The translations under genes and the position numbers were made by a program. Positions 1 to 5,385 of a stretch of DNA of 5,385 nt are shown piece by piece (positions within the stretch are counted from its first letter, which is position 1; each line of letters starts with the position of its first letter). The notes beneath the pieces are model-generated. The model ran no database searches. It was not told where the DNA came from and worked only from the letters and a program-made list of their open reading frames with translations. Source of the DNA: Synergistaceae bacterium (lineage in GTDB: Bacteria; Synergistota; Synergistia; Synergistales; Aminobacteriaceae); the NCBI GenBank assembly GCA_017448375.1, contig JAFSLR010000018.1, forward strand, positions 1 through 5,385. The letters run 5' to 3'.

Positions 1-243
1 AAAGTTATCTTTGCGACTCACGGGCATAAATACGGAAAGGATAATCCCCCGAAAGCCGATATACTCCTTCAGGGTCATACGCACGTTCCGGCGTGGGAGA
101 ATCTCGGAGGAATGCTTTACGTCAATCCCGGCTCGGTCTCGTTGCCACGTAACAAAAGCAAGAACAGCTATATGATGATGTATGACTGGGGTATGCACTG
201 GAAGACTTTAGACGGGGAAATTTATCACGAGCTGAGATTTTAG
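1..243 (+). CDS. yfcE: YfcE-type metallophosphoesterase (phosphodiesterase), C-terminal 80 residues
   Basis: This is the 3' end of a gene whose start lies before the window; frame 1 is open from base 1 to the TAG at 241-243. The 80 visible residues contain THGHKYG (about residues 6-12), GHTHVP (25-30) and NPGSVSLPR (42-50). These match the C-terminal metal-binding half of the YfcE/MJ0936 family. In that family the His residues of the two GH motifs bind the dinuclear metal centre that hydrolyses phosphodiesters, with activity shown on artificial substrates such as bis-p-nitrophenyl phosphate; the physiological substrate is unclear. YfcE of E. coli is about 184 residues, so a little over half the protein is missing here. 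No signal peptide can be judged, but family members are cytoplasmic. The gene converges on the minus-strand operon. The N-terminal metal ligands (D-x-H and the GD motif) cannot be checked. Family assignment is secure; orthology to E. coli yfcE is likely. Confidence 0.9.
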   Translation, partial: KVIFATHGHKYGKDNPPKADILLQGHTHVPAWENLGGMLYVNPGSVSLPRNKSKNSYMMMYDWGMHWKTLDGEIYHELRF

Positions 244-250
244 CATACGC

Positions 251-284
251 AAAAAAATATCCCTCCGGCATTAAACCAGAGGGA
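251..284 (-). terminator. Intrinsic (Rho-independent) terminator of the minus-strand operon
   Basis: On the minus strand, 284-276 (TCCCTCTGG) pairs with 268-260 (CCGGAGGGA) around a 7-base loop. The stem is 9 pairs including one G-U wobble. It is followed after two bases by a run of seven T (257-251). The hairpin begins 20 bases after the stop codon of the last operon gene. On the plus strand the same hairpin has a C-A mismatch and its A-tract lies before the stem, with no T-run after it. It should therefore end the minus-strand operon and serves the upstream plus-strand gene poorly. Confidence 0.88.
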
Positions 285-303
285 CAATCAATGAGACGTT
301 TAT

Positions 304-1434
304 TTATTTCTTCCTAAGGAGGAATGAAATAGCCACAATCATAGCCAGCCCCATAACCGAGCTGCACCCGCTTGAACCTGAACTCGCAGAGTACCCCGAA
401 ACAGTAGCCGCAGTAATCTCCACTGGATTTCCTCCGAGATCTGACGACGTGAAATCCCATTCCGACACAATGCTGTCCTCATACAAGAAGATTTTGATTC
501 TCTCATCAGTCATGGCCGCAAAAATCTCAAACCTCGATGTGTCGCGCAACAGCTTTATGTTCGGAGACGATGACTCTACCGACGCAAAGGACAGGAGCGA
601 TTCCGTTCTTGCTTCTGACGGCGAATAATGATGTATAGTGTTCACGTATGTATTGTCGGTTTTTGTCTGGGTCGCGTAGAACAATCCGCCCGATTTATCA
701 GGGCACATGGCCTTCACGGGGTAATCAGTGCTTACGAGCCTGTAGAATTTTCCGTCTCTCCTCAGCATGTCAATCCCCAATGAATGAGCCACAACAGCAA
801 GATTATCCGCCGTACTCAGAACCACTGAAGCATCAGGGGCTATATCAATGCTCTTGAAGTACTTTATTCCGTCCTTCTTTAGCTGGCCGTCAAATCTTAT
901 GTACCTCTCAAAATCTCCGGCCTTCGCTAAAACATGTATTATCGAAGCGTCCACTGCTACGCTGTTTATCTCCGTCTCGTAATTATCGCTGCTCACAACT
1001 TCCGTACAGTCGAATGAGTTAAGCACCCTGAAACTATACGTGTCAACATCATATATCCTCGCTCCCGATGTCAAGTACAAGCTGTAACCGTTCTGTGAAT
1101 ATGCAGAATGTTCCGTTCCGTACACACCCGCAATATCATAGCTCTTGCTGAAAGTCGTAAGGTCTGACGGGCTGAATACATATCCCCTGTCCCCTGACAA
1201 TGAACCGTACCTGTCAATCAGAATTACACTTGACGTTTTCCCGTTCCAGAATGATGTTACATACGGCGATGATATGTTGCTCCTGTAATGTATTGACGGT
1301 AATTCCACGTCCCATGATACGTCTGTCCTTATCGTACCGAGTGCGCCGGATTCTGTCGTGTAGATGAAATCAGCGAATGATATTCCGCTCAGTGAAAGCA
1401 GTATCATTAATGACAATACAAATTTCTTCAGCAT
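304..1434 (-). CDS. Secreted protein of unknown function with a Synergist-CTERM-like sorting tail
   Basis: A 376-residue exported protein. Residues 1-21 form a signal peptide: basic MLKK, a hydrophobic core, then a cleavage site after SFA. Residues 22 to about 345 are rich in beta-type segments separated by Gly/Asp/Ser turns. Repeated short motifs such as YDVDTYSF and RRDGKFYRL hint at a beta-propeller-like fold, but I recognise no named domain or catalytic motif. The last 26 residues are a tripartite signal: SSGSSGCSS (351-359, single Cys357), a hydrophobic stretch of about 14 residues, then RKK. This resembles the Synergist-CTERM class of sorting signals, whose members are thought to be processed or anchored at the cell surface. 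The ATG lies 4 bases after the transglycosylase stop, with AAGGGGA 9 bases before it inside the end of that gene, so translational coupling is likely. It is the last gene of the operon, just before the terminator. Secretion and tail are well supported; the propeller idea is a guess. Confidence 0.85.
   Translation of the reverse strand: MLKKFVLSLMILLSLSGISFADFIYTTESGALGTIRTDVSWDVELPSIHYRSNISSPYVTSFWNGKTSSVILIDRYGSLSGDRGYVFSPSDLTTFSKSYDIAGVYGTEHSAYSQNGYSLYLTSGARIYDVDTYSFRVLNSFDCTEVVSSDNYETEINSVAVDASIIHVLAKAGDFERYIRFDGQLKKDGIKYFKSIDIAPDASVVLSTADNLAVVAHSLGIDMLRRDGKFYRLVSTDYPVKAMCPDKSGGLFYATQTKTDNTYVNTIHHYSPSEARTESLLSFASVESSSPNIKLLRDTSRFEIFAAMTDERIKIFLYEDSIVSEWDFTSSDLGGNPVEITAATVSGYSASSGSSGCSSVMGLAMIVAISFLLRKK
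307..384 (-). other. Coding segment for a Synerg-CTERM-like C-terminal sorting signal
   Basis: This part of the gene encodes residues 351-376 of the secreted protein: SSGSSGCSS, a hydrophobic segment (about 360-373), then Arg-Lys-Lys at the very end. The order of small-residue linker with one Cys, short membrane span and basic end is the plan of CTERM sorting signals. The Cys-containing Ser/Gly linker best fits the Synergist-CTERM type. The Cys is encoded at 364-366. By analogy with GlyGly-CTERM/rhombosortase systems the tail is probably cut near the Cys and the protein modified or anchored, but the processing enzyme is not in this window. Confidence 0.75.
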
Positions 1435-1438
1435 AAAT

Positions 1439-2008
1439 TTATTTCCCCTTCTTTTTCTTTAATATTGAAATTGTCTTAGCGGCGTTTTCTTTTGCCCGCA
1501 AATCTCTCACCGTTGCCGTAACTTTATCCCTTAACTTAGTATTCCCCGCGCTGTAAAGCATCAGTCCTTTCTGAAAATCATTATCCGACTTCCTCATGCA
1601 GTCCCTGAAAATTTCAGTCCCGAACATTATATTAACTCTTGCGTCAAACATATCGTTCGCTCTCTTGACTTTCGGGAATCTCTGCTTTATCGCCTTTTCG
1701 TGAATCTTCCAGCGGACTTGCATTAAACCGTAATCGCCGCCCTTTGAAACCGCTTTATTGTTGACGGTCGACTCGTGGACGATAATTCCGGCGATAACAT
1801 AAGCGTCCTGCTTGAATTTTTCTGCGGCCTCAATCACTATCTCAGCATATTTCTTTGCGCTCGCAGGGTCAAGTCTGGGATTTACGGACGTGAAAAGCTG
1901 ATAGATGTTACGTGCGCGGGTATCGGGTTCTTTCTTCTGGGCAGGGTATGAAGTCCCCGAAATTACCAGAAGAAATATCACCGTCAGCAAAAATTTTCGT
2001 GTCCTCAT
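1439..2008 (-). CDS. Small secreted lytic transglycosylase (SLT domain)
   Basis: A 189-residue exported protein. Residues 1-23 are a signal peptide with a basic start, a strong hydrophobic core and probable cleavage after YPA; no lipobox Cys is present. Residues from about 55 to 160 carry the SLT (Slt70-like, goose-lysozyme fold) motifs in order: the catalytic Glu79 in AGIIVHES, GDYGLMQV (91-98), and LYSAGN (151-156). Such enzymes cleave the MurNAc-GlcNAc bond of peptidoglycan in the periplasm, releasing 1,6-anhydro-muropeptides. The protein is little more than the catalytic domain with a basic Lys-rich end, so it resembles compact transglycosylases that accompany envelope-spanning machines more than the large housekeeping Slt70. 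Its ATG overlaps the tolC-like stop as ATGA, and an AGGAG lies 7 bases upstream, inside the preceding gene. This implies coupled translation. The family is clear; whether it remodels the wall generally or makes room for a specific complex is open. Confidence 0.9.
   Translation of the reverse strand: MRTRKFLLTVIFLLVISGTSYPAQKKEPDTRARNIYQLFTSVNPRLDPASAKKYAEIVIEAAEKFKQDAYVIAGIIVHESTVNNKAVSKGGDYGLMQVRWKIHEKAIKQRFPKVKRANDMFDARVNIMFGTEIFRDCMRKSDNDFQKGLMLYSAGNTKLRDKVTATVRDLRAKENAAKTISILKKKKGK
1444..1450 (-). promoter_or_regulatory. Ribosome binding site for the Synerg-CTERM-like protein
   Basis: AAGGGGA on the minus strand lies 9 bases before the ATG at 1434. It is embedded in the Lys/Gly codons at the end of the transglycosylase gene. 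It supports the chosen start and translational coupling between the two genes. Confidence 0.75.
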
Positions 2009-3552
2009 TTAGCCGCTCCTGTCTTTGATGATTTAGCCTTCTTTGACGACTTAGCGTTCTTTGTTGGTTCAGCGTTCTTTGTCGGTTCAGCGTTCTTTGT
2101 TTCTTCAGCGTTTTCTGCTGGCTCAACAACCTTTTCTGGTTCAGCGTTTTTTGACGGACTAATTTTAGCACCTGCCGTACTTGTCCTGAGATTCTTCAAT
2201 CCCAACTCCCCGAGAATGTTGTTTCCTTTTCCGTAACGTGAAAGTGCCTCATTCCATGTCCCGTTCTCGTCCGGCGAATAATCCCCCACTGCCTTTCGCA
2301 TTGCAACGAGAGCGATATACATATTCTTCACAGCGTCAAGATATTCCGTCCTCACTGCCTGGTATGCTGTCTGGGCGTTAATGAGGTCGATTTGCGCTCC
2401 CATTCCTTCAGAGTACATCAGCTCGGTGATTCTGAGTTCTTCCTCTGCGCGTTCAACCTGCCTCTGCTTGTCGTGTTCTGCGGCTGATGCGTTCCTCCAG
2501 TTGTTCATTGCTACTGTGATGTCGCGGCGTGTCTGTTCCTTTAAGGCTTCGAGACTCGACTCTGCTGCCTGAATGAGCCTGTCTGCGTTGAAGACTTTGT
2601 ACTTCGTGGCGTTTCCGTCAGTTATTGGGACGCTGAAAACTAGTGAGCCCCCGACTTGCTGGTCATTAGGGGTGGCGTAACTTTCGGGGTCTGACCACGG
2701 GGTTATCTGGAACGCAAAATCTAATGTCGGCGATAATCCCTTCGCTGTGAGTCTCTTGACGATTTGAGCGCGTTCGAGGGTTAATCTTGCCGCGCGTACA
2801 TCAGGACGGTACTGCAATGCGTCCTCAAAGTTCAATGCAACATCAAATTCCGGCACTTTCAGCTCCTCGTCAACAGGCTCAACATCAAGCCCACCGGCCA
2901 TGAGCGACAATTCAGCAAGGAGATTCAAATATGTAGTCTCTGCGTTTTTCTCTAAAGTCTCAGCTGCTACAACCTGTGCTTCACTCCTTACGATGTCAAG
3001 TTTCGGGACTAATTCCTGATTATATTTCTCAACCGTAACCCGGTGATTCTCTGAACGTTGCAGCAATATCTCATGCTGAAGTTTCATGTTCTCACGGGCT
3101 AATACCGCCGACCACCAAGCCTCTTCTGCTGCGGCTATAAGAGTGTTGATGTTGTTGTCGAAATTCGCCCGCGTTACCTCGTAGCCCATGATGTTCTGCT
3201 GTTCATCGAGTTTGTAGCTCCCGTTAATGTCGATTCGCTGGGTGAGACGGAGGCCGATATTCCCCGCAAAAACATGCTCCTGTGAACTGTTTCCGGCGGT
3301 CTGTTTGGTTACGTATGAGCCTGTGAATGTTCCGCTCGTTGAAGGACGCTGATAGCCTACGGACGCAAGAACCGAATAATAACTCGCCTCAACGTTTTTC
3401 ATTCCGGCTCTTAACGTGTGGTTGTTGAGGAGAATTTCTCTGATGTACTGCGGAAGTGTCATTGAGACAGAAGCGAATGATGATGAAGGAATCATTAACG
3501 CCCCCGCAATAATCAGCACAATGAAAAGTTTTCGATGTTCATGAAATTGCAC
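2005..3552 (-). CDS. TolC-family outer-membrane channel protein with repetitive charged C-terminal tail
   Basis: A 515-residue outer-membrane efflux protein (OEP/TolC family). These form trimeric barrels with long periplasmic alpha-helical tunnels that serve efflux pumps or type I secretion. Residues 1-27 are a signal peptide cut after SFA. The two OEP repeats follow, roughly 32-225 and 235-425. Family hallmarks are LDIVRSEAQV (about 185-194), the YRPDVRAARLTLERAQ stretch (248-263), and GAQIDLINAQTAYQAVRTEYL near 385-405. Residues after about 430 exceed the core and end in a Lys/Glu/Asn/Ala/Pro hexapeptide-repeat tail (465-512). The start codon is GTG: an in-frame TAA lies at 3568-3570 and no other start codon falls between. 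The first in-frame ATG downstream would destroy the signal peptide. It is the first gene of a three-gene operon and overlaps the next by 4 bases. No inner-membrane transporter or periplasmic adaptor is adjacent, so the exported substrate is unknown and a specific symbol is not justified. Confidence 0.93.
   Translation of the reverse strand: MQFHEHRKLFIVLIIAGALMIPSSSFASVSMTLPQYIREILLNNHTLRAGMKNVEASYYSVLASVGYQRPSTSGTFTGSYVTKQTAGNSSQEHVFAGNIGLRLTQRIDINGSYKLDEQQNIMGYEVTRANFDNNINTLIAAAEEAWWSAVLARENMKLQHEILLQRSENHRVTVEKYNQELVPKLDIVRSEAQVVAAETLEKNAETTYLNLLAELSLMAGGLDVEPVDEELKVPEFDVALNFEDALQYRPDVRAARLTLERAQIVKRLTAKGLSPTLDFAFQITPWSDPESYATPNDQQVGGSLVFSVPITDGNATKYKVFNADRLIQAAESSLEALKEQTRRDITVAMNNWRNASAAEHDKQRQVERAEEELRITELMYSEGMGAQIDLINAQTAYQAVRTEYLDAVKNMYIALVAMRKAVGDYSPDENGTWNEALSRYGKGNNILGELGLKNLRTSTAGAKISPSKNAEPEKVVEPAENAEETKNAEPTKNAEPTKNAKSSKKAKSSKTGAAK
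2016..2020 (-). promoter_or_regulatory. Ribosome binding site for the lytic transglycosylase
   Basis: AGGAG on the minus strand, 7 bases before the ATG at 2008, inside the last codons of the tolC-like gene. It supports the ATGA-overlap start. Confidence 0.8.
2017..2160 (-). repeat. Degenerate 18-base tandem repeat (8 units) encoding a hexapeptide tail
   Basis: Eight consecutive 18-base units in frame with the tolC-like gene encode, in order, SPSKNA, EPEKVV, EPAENA, EETKNA, EPTKNA, EPTKNA, KSSKKA and KSSKTG. The two EPTKNA units (2053-2070 and 2071-2088) differ by one base, so duplication was recent there; the outer units have diverged. Because each unit is 18 bases, gain or loss of a unit keeps the reading frame. 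The encoded tail follows the folded OEP core, is probably disordered, and shifts from mixed charge to strongly basic at its end. Confidence 0.85.
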
Positions 3553-3564
3553 GATAAGTTCACA

Positions 3565-3569
3565 CCTTT
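3565..3569 (-). promoter_or_regulatory. Weak ribosome binding site before the GTG start of the tolC-like gene
   Basis: AAAGG on the minus strand, 12 bases before the GTG at 3552. The spacing is long and the start codon is not ATG, so initiation may be modest. An in-frame TAA at 3568-3570 overlaps the site and excludes a start further upstream. Confidence 0.5.
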
Positions 3570-3595
3570 AATTTGCTTAAATATTTTTGAAAGTA

Positions 3596-3624
3596 ATTAT
3601 GACACAATCAGGATTTTGCGTAAA
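3596..3624 (-). promoter_or_regulatory. Candidate sigma-70-type promoter of the tolC-like operon
   Basis: On the minus strand TTTACG (3624-3619) is separated by exactly 17 bases from CATAAT (3601-3596). A TG one base before the -10 gives an extended -10 (TGTCATAAT). Transcription would start near 3589, leaving a leader of about 37 bases. The match is by eye only. Confidence 0.5.
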
Positions 3625-3645
3625 TCGAACAAATACGGGGTATTC

Positions 3646-3676
3646 TTGAATTGCGCTGAAAATCTCATGCTACAAT
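3646..3676 (+). promoter_or_regulatory. Candidate sigma-70-type promoter of the flavoprotein gene
   Basis: An extended -10, TGCTACAAT (3668-3676), is preceded by TTGAAT (3646-3651) with a 19-base spacer. The spacer is longer than optimal, but the TG dinucleotide can compensate for a weak -35. Transcription would start near 3683, about 30 bases before the ATG. Confidence 0.5.
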
Positions 3677-3696
3677 CTCACAAAAAACTTTCATAC

Positions 3697-3701
3697 AGGA
3701 G
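3697..3701 (+). promoter_or_regulatory. Ribosome binding site of the flavoprotein gene
   Basis: AGGAG 12 bases before the ATG at 3714, slightly farther than usual. The FAD-binding fold begins five residues into the protein, so this ATG is the natural start. Confidence 0.65.
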
Positions 3702-3713
3702 AAATCAACACTC

Positions 3714-4952
3714 ATGGAACACTTTGACACCCTCATAATCGGCGGAGGCCCGGCAGGTTTAATGGCGGCAATACGCGCTTCATCACTCGGCCAGAAAGTC
3801 GCAATCACAGAAAAAAATCATTCACTCGGAAACAAGCTGCTTCTATCAGGCAAAGGACGCTGCAATTTCACAAACGCTGAGTCAGACATGGACATTTTCA
3901 TATCTCATTACGGCGAAAACGGGAAATTCCTCTATTCAGCCTTCAGCAAGTTCGGCCCTCTCAGAACTCGCGAATATTTCAGCCACATAGGCGTTAAATT
4001 CATCGAGGAACGCGGAAAACGTATCTTCCCCAAAGAAGGAGGAAGTCAGCGTGTATTGGACGCTCTTCTCATGCAATGCCGCAAGAACGGAGTCAAAATA
4101 ATGCGCTCAAACCCCGTTAAAGCCCTCAAAGTCAAAAACTCTCACATCGACTTCATCATCACTGAGAATGACGAGTATTCAGCCGACAAATACATCATCG
4201 CTACTGGCGGAAAATCTTACCCCAAAACAGGCTCAACAGGAGACGGCTACGACTTCGCACGGCAGGCCGGACACACCGTAACAGACCTTTACCCCGCGTT
4301 AGTCCCCGTTAGAACCCGCGAAACTTGGCCGAAACTCGCAAGCGGATGCGATCTCCGTAATGTCAGAGTTACGGTTATTGCTGACGGGAAAAATGTTGCG
4401 GAACGATTCGGCGAAATGGAGTTCACTAACTTCGGTGTCAGCGGGCCGATAATTATGGACATAAGCAGATTCATTCCAGACTGGCAGAAATGTGATGAGC
4501 TTCAATTCTCGCTGGACATGAAACCGACATTAACGCCCGAAATTTTAACCGCAAGAATCAAACGCGACATCGCAAAACATTCGGGGCATGGAAGATTCGC
4601 AGGTCTCGTACGCTCGTTAGTCCCGGCAAAAATGGTAACGCTTTTCCTTGAGCTTTCAGACGTTCCGCACGACAAGCCTACGGATTACATGAGCGATGAA
4701 GAGATTGCAGACACAGTAACATTACTCAAAGACATTCGCATGAACATTAACGGTCTCTGGGGGTTCGGAAACGCAATGGTAACGCGCGGAGGAGTCAATC
4801 TCGATGAGGTAAACCCGTCAACAATGAAATCGAAATTATGTGATAATCTTTACTTTGCGGGTGAAGTTTTAGACCTTGCCGGGCCGTCTGGGGGATTCAA
4901 TCTTCAAGTATGCTGGTCGACAGGGTATGTAGCAGGAAGTATCATTGAGTAA
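3714..4952 (+). CDS. HI0933/YhiN/BaiN-family FAD-dependent oxidoreductase
   Basis: A 412-residue, full-length cytoplasmic flavoprotein of the HI0933 family, annotated in different genomes as YhiN, BaiN-like or aminoacetone oxidase family. The N-terminal Rossmann motif IIGGGPAGL (8-16) binds the ADP part of FAD. GKGRCNFTN (46-54) is the family signature. ATGGKSYPKTGSTGDGY (163-179) is the second conserved FAD-contacting segment, TNFGVSGP (238-245) lies in the inserted domain, and AMVTRGGV (354-361) precedes the final FAD-binding NLYFAGEVLD (378-387) and GPSGGFNLQ (390-398). All expected blocks are present, so the enzyme is probably active. A BaiN homologue in Clostridium scindens was reported to act in bile-acid dehydroxylation, but the family is widespread and most members, including this one, have no established substrate; nothing nearby points to bile acids. 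It has its own candidate promoter and is followed after 21 bases by a secreted-protein gene. Family certain, function unknown. Confidence 0.93.
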   Translation: MEHFDTLIIGGGPAGLMAAIRASSLGQKVAITEKNHSLGNKLLLSGKGRCNFTNAESDMDIFISHYGENGKFLYSAFSKFGPLRTREYFSHIGVKFIEERGKRIFPKEGGSQRVLDALLMQCRKNGVKIMRSNPVKALKVKNSHIDFIITENDEYSADKYIIATGGKSYPKTGSTGDGYDFARQAGHTVTDLYPALVPVRTRETWPKLASGCDLRNVRVTVIADGKNVAERFGEMEFTNFGVSGPIIMDISRFIPDWQKCDELQFSLDMKPTLTPEILTARIKRDIAKHSGHGRFAGLVRSLVPAKMVTLFLELSDVPHDKPTDYMSDEEIADTVTLLKDIRMNINGLWGFGNAMVTRGGVNLDEVNPSTMKSKLCDNLYFAGEVLDLAGPSGGFNLQVCWSTGYVAGSIIE

Positions 4953-4960
4953 AAACTAGG

Positions 4961-4967
4961 AAGGGGA
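4961..4967 (+). promoter_or_regulatory. Ribosome binding site of the truncated secreted-protein gene
   Basis: AAGGGGA lies 6 bases before the ATG at 4974, inside the 21-base gap after the flavoprotein stop. No terminator hairpin occupies the gap, which favours cotranscription. Confidence 0.7.
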
Positions 4968-4973
4968 AGTATC

Positions 4974-5385
4974 ATGAGAAAAATTATTGCTGCGGTTATT
5001 GCGGTTATGTTCGTGTCGTCGCCGTTAAGGGCAGAATCACAATATGACCCTCAGCACACTATGCTTGCGCTGAATATGGCTATCGTCTCGGTCAACAGGA
5101 TACTCACAACGCAGGACAGGACGGTTCTTGACTGGGAGTACGAGAACATCATCAACCGACTCGCAATCGGAAACATTGAGGGAGACCCTGAGATTCGGAG
5201 TCTGTTCTATGAGCTGTTATCGTTCATCAGCGGAAAGCGTCTCAGGCAGGAAGACTTGAAACGCCTCAAAGAGAGTCAAAAGCACCGCGAGCAGGAAGCA
5301 TATTACCGCTCAATGTCAAAAGGCTACGAGAGATTCGGCGCACCGGAAGATAATCCCTCCAAAAAAACTTTATGGGGCTGGGTCG
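4974..5385 (+). CDS. Unrecognised secreted protein, N-terminal 137 residues (runs off window)
   Basis: The frame opens at the ATG at 4974 and has no stop before the window ends, so only the first 137 residues are visible. Residues 1-20 are a signal peptide: MRK, a hydrophobic Ile/Ala/Val core, and probable cleavage after LRA. The mature part looks almost entirely helical: a segment with LALNMAIVSVNRIL (31-44), an acidic stretch around IEGDPEIRSLFYELLSF (68-84), and a highly charged Lys/Arg/Glu/Gln region (87-120) that could be a coiled coil. The visible end, KKTLWGWV (130-137), has two Trp after a basic pair and may lead into a membrane segment. I recognise no family or catalytic motif. It lies 21 bases after the flavoprotein with its own good ribosome binding site, so the two genes probably share a transcript. 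Start, frame and export are well supported; function is not. Confidence 0.8.
   Translation, partial: MRKIIAAVIAVMFVSSPLRAESQYDPQHTMLALNMAIVSVNRILTTQDRTVLDWEYENIINRLAIGNIEGDPEIRSLFYELLSFISGKRLRQEDLKRLKESQKHREQEAYYRSMSKGYERFGAPEDNPSKKTLWGWV

Larger units (their letters stand above)
3553..3713. other. Divergent intergenic region
   Basis: This 161-base AT-rich gap separates the minus-strand tolC-like operon from the plus-strand flavoprotein gene. It holds one candidate sigma-70-type promoter for each direction, with the two -35 elements about 21 bases apart, plus both ribosome binding sites. I saw no convincing operator palindrome, riboswitch or RNA gene in it. Confidence 0.7.

Noticed and set aside
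260..284. The hairpin considered as a bidirectional terminator that also ends the yfcE gene
   Set aside because: On the plus strand the stem has a C-A mismatch and no T-run follows it, so intrinsic termination in that direction would be weak.
316..326. A perfect AAGGAGG followed by ATG on the plus strand
   Set aside because: Only one base separates the two and the ATG is followed by AAA TAG, so it encodes nothing. The bases are the last codons of the minus-strand secreted protein (Leu-Leu-Arg-Lys-Lys).
648..857. A 69-codon plus-strand open frame inside the secreted-protein gene
   Set aside because: It is antisense to a gene with a signal peptide and a sorting tail, has no ribosome binding site and its composition is that of a shadow frame.
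2017..2160. Regular short repeats considered as a CRISPR array
   Set aside because: The units are contiguous 18-mers with no spacers, lie in frame inside a coding region, and encode a hexapeptide repeat.
1908..2171. An 87-codon minus-strand open frame rich in Gln, Arg and Leu
   Set aside because: It is the shifted frame of the 18-base repeat in the tolC-like gene. It stays open because the repeat unit is a multiple of three, and it crosses the well-supported tolC/transglycosylase junction.
2381..2572. A 63-codon plus-strand open frame rich in Ser and Cys
   Set aside because: It is antisense to the conserved second OEP repeat of the TolC homologue; the composition reflects the complementary codons.
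3535..3738. A 67-codon plus-strand open frame across the divergent intergenic region
   Set aside because: It covers both candidate promoters, overlaps the starts of two solid genes, has no good ribosome binding site and its product has no recognisable features.
4289..4505. Two overlapping minus-strand open frames
   Set aside because: They are antisense to the conserved middle of the flavoprotein, overlap each other, and lack initiation signals.

Overview
The window looks like chromosomal DNA of a diderm bacterium, most likely a member of the Synergistota (Synergistaceae). The best taxonomic clue is the C-terminal tail of the secreted protein at 304-1434. It has a Ser/Gly-rich stretch with a single Cys, then a short hydrophobic segment, then Arg-Lys-Lys, which resembles the Synergist-CTERM (Synerg-CTERM) sorting signal. 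A TolC-type outer-membrane protein independently argues for an outer membrane. I could not run any search, so the assignment to phylum is inference.

Layout: (1) 1-243, plus strand: the last 80 codons of a YfcE-type metallophosphoesterase. (2) 244-303: a short convergent gap with an intrinsic terminator that serves the minus-strand genes. (3) 304-3552, minus strand: a tightly packed three-gene operon, read right to left as a TolC-family outer-membrane protein, a small secreted lytic transglycosylase, and a secreted protein with the Synerg-CTERM-like tail. The first two genes overlap by 4 bases (ATGA) and the next pair is 4 bases apart. (4) 3553-3713: a 161-base divergent intergenic region with a plausible promoter in each direction. 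(5) 3714-4952, plus strand: a complete HI0933/YhiN/BaiN-family flavoprotein. (6) 4974-5385, plus strand: the start of an unrecognised secreted protein that runs off the window, 21 bases after the flavoprotein and probably cotranscribed with it.

All three operon products carry signal peptides and act beyond the inner membrane: an outer-membrane channel, a peptidoglycan-cleaving enzyme, and a protein with a probable C-terminal anchoring or sorting signal. This suggests an envelope-assembly or export function, but no inner-membrane pump or adaptor is encoded here, so the TolC partner is unknown. The most distinctive sequence features are the degenerate 18-base tandem repeat that encodes a charged hexapeptide tail on the TolC homologue, and the Synerg-CTERM-like tail. 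I found no tRNA, rRNA, CRISPR array, insertion sequence or other mobile element. The other genes are ordinary housekeeping families.
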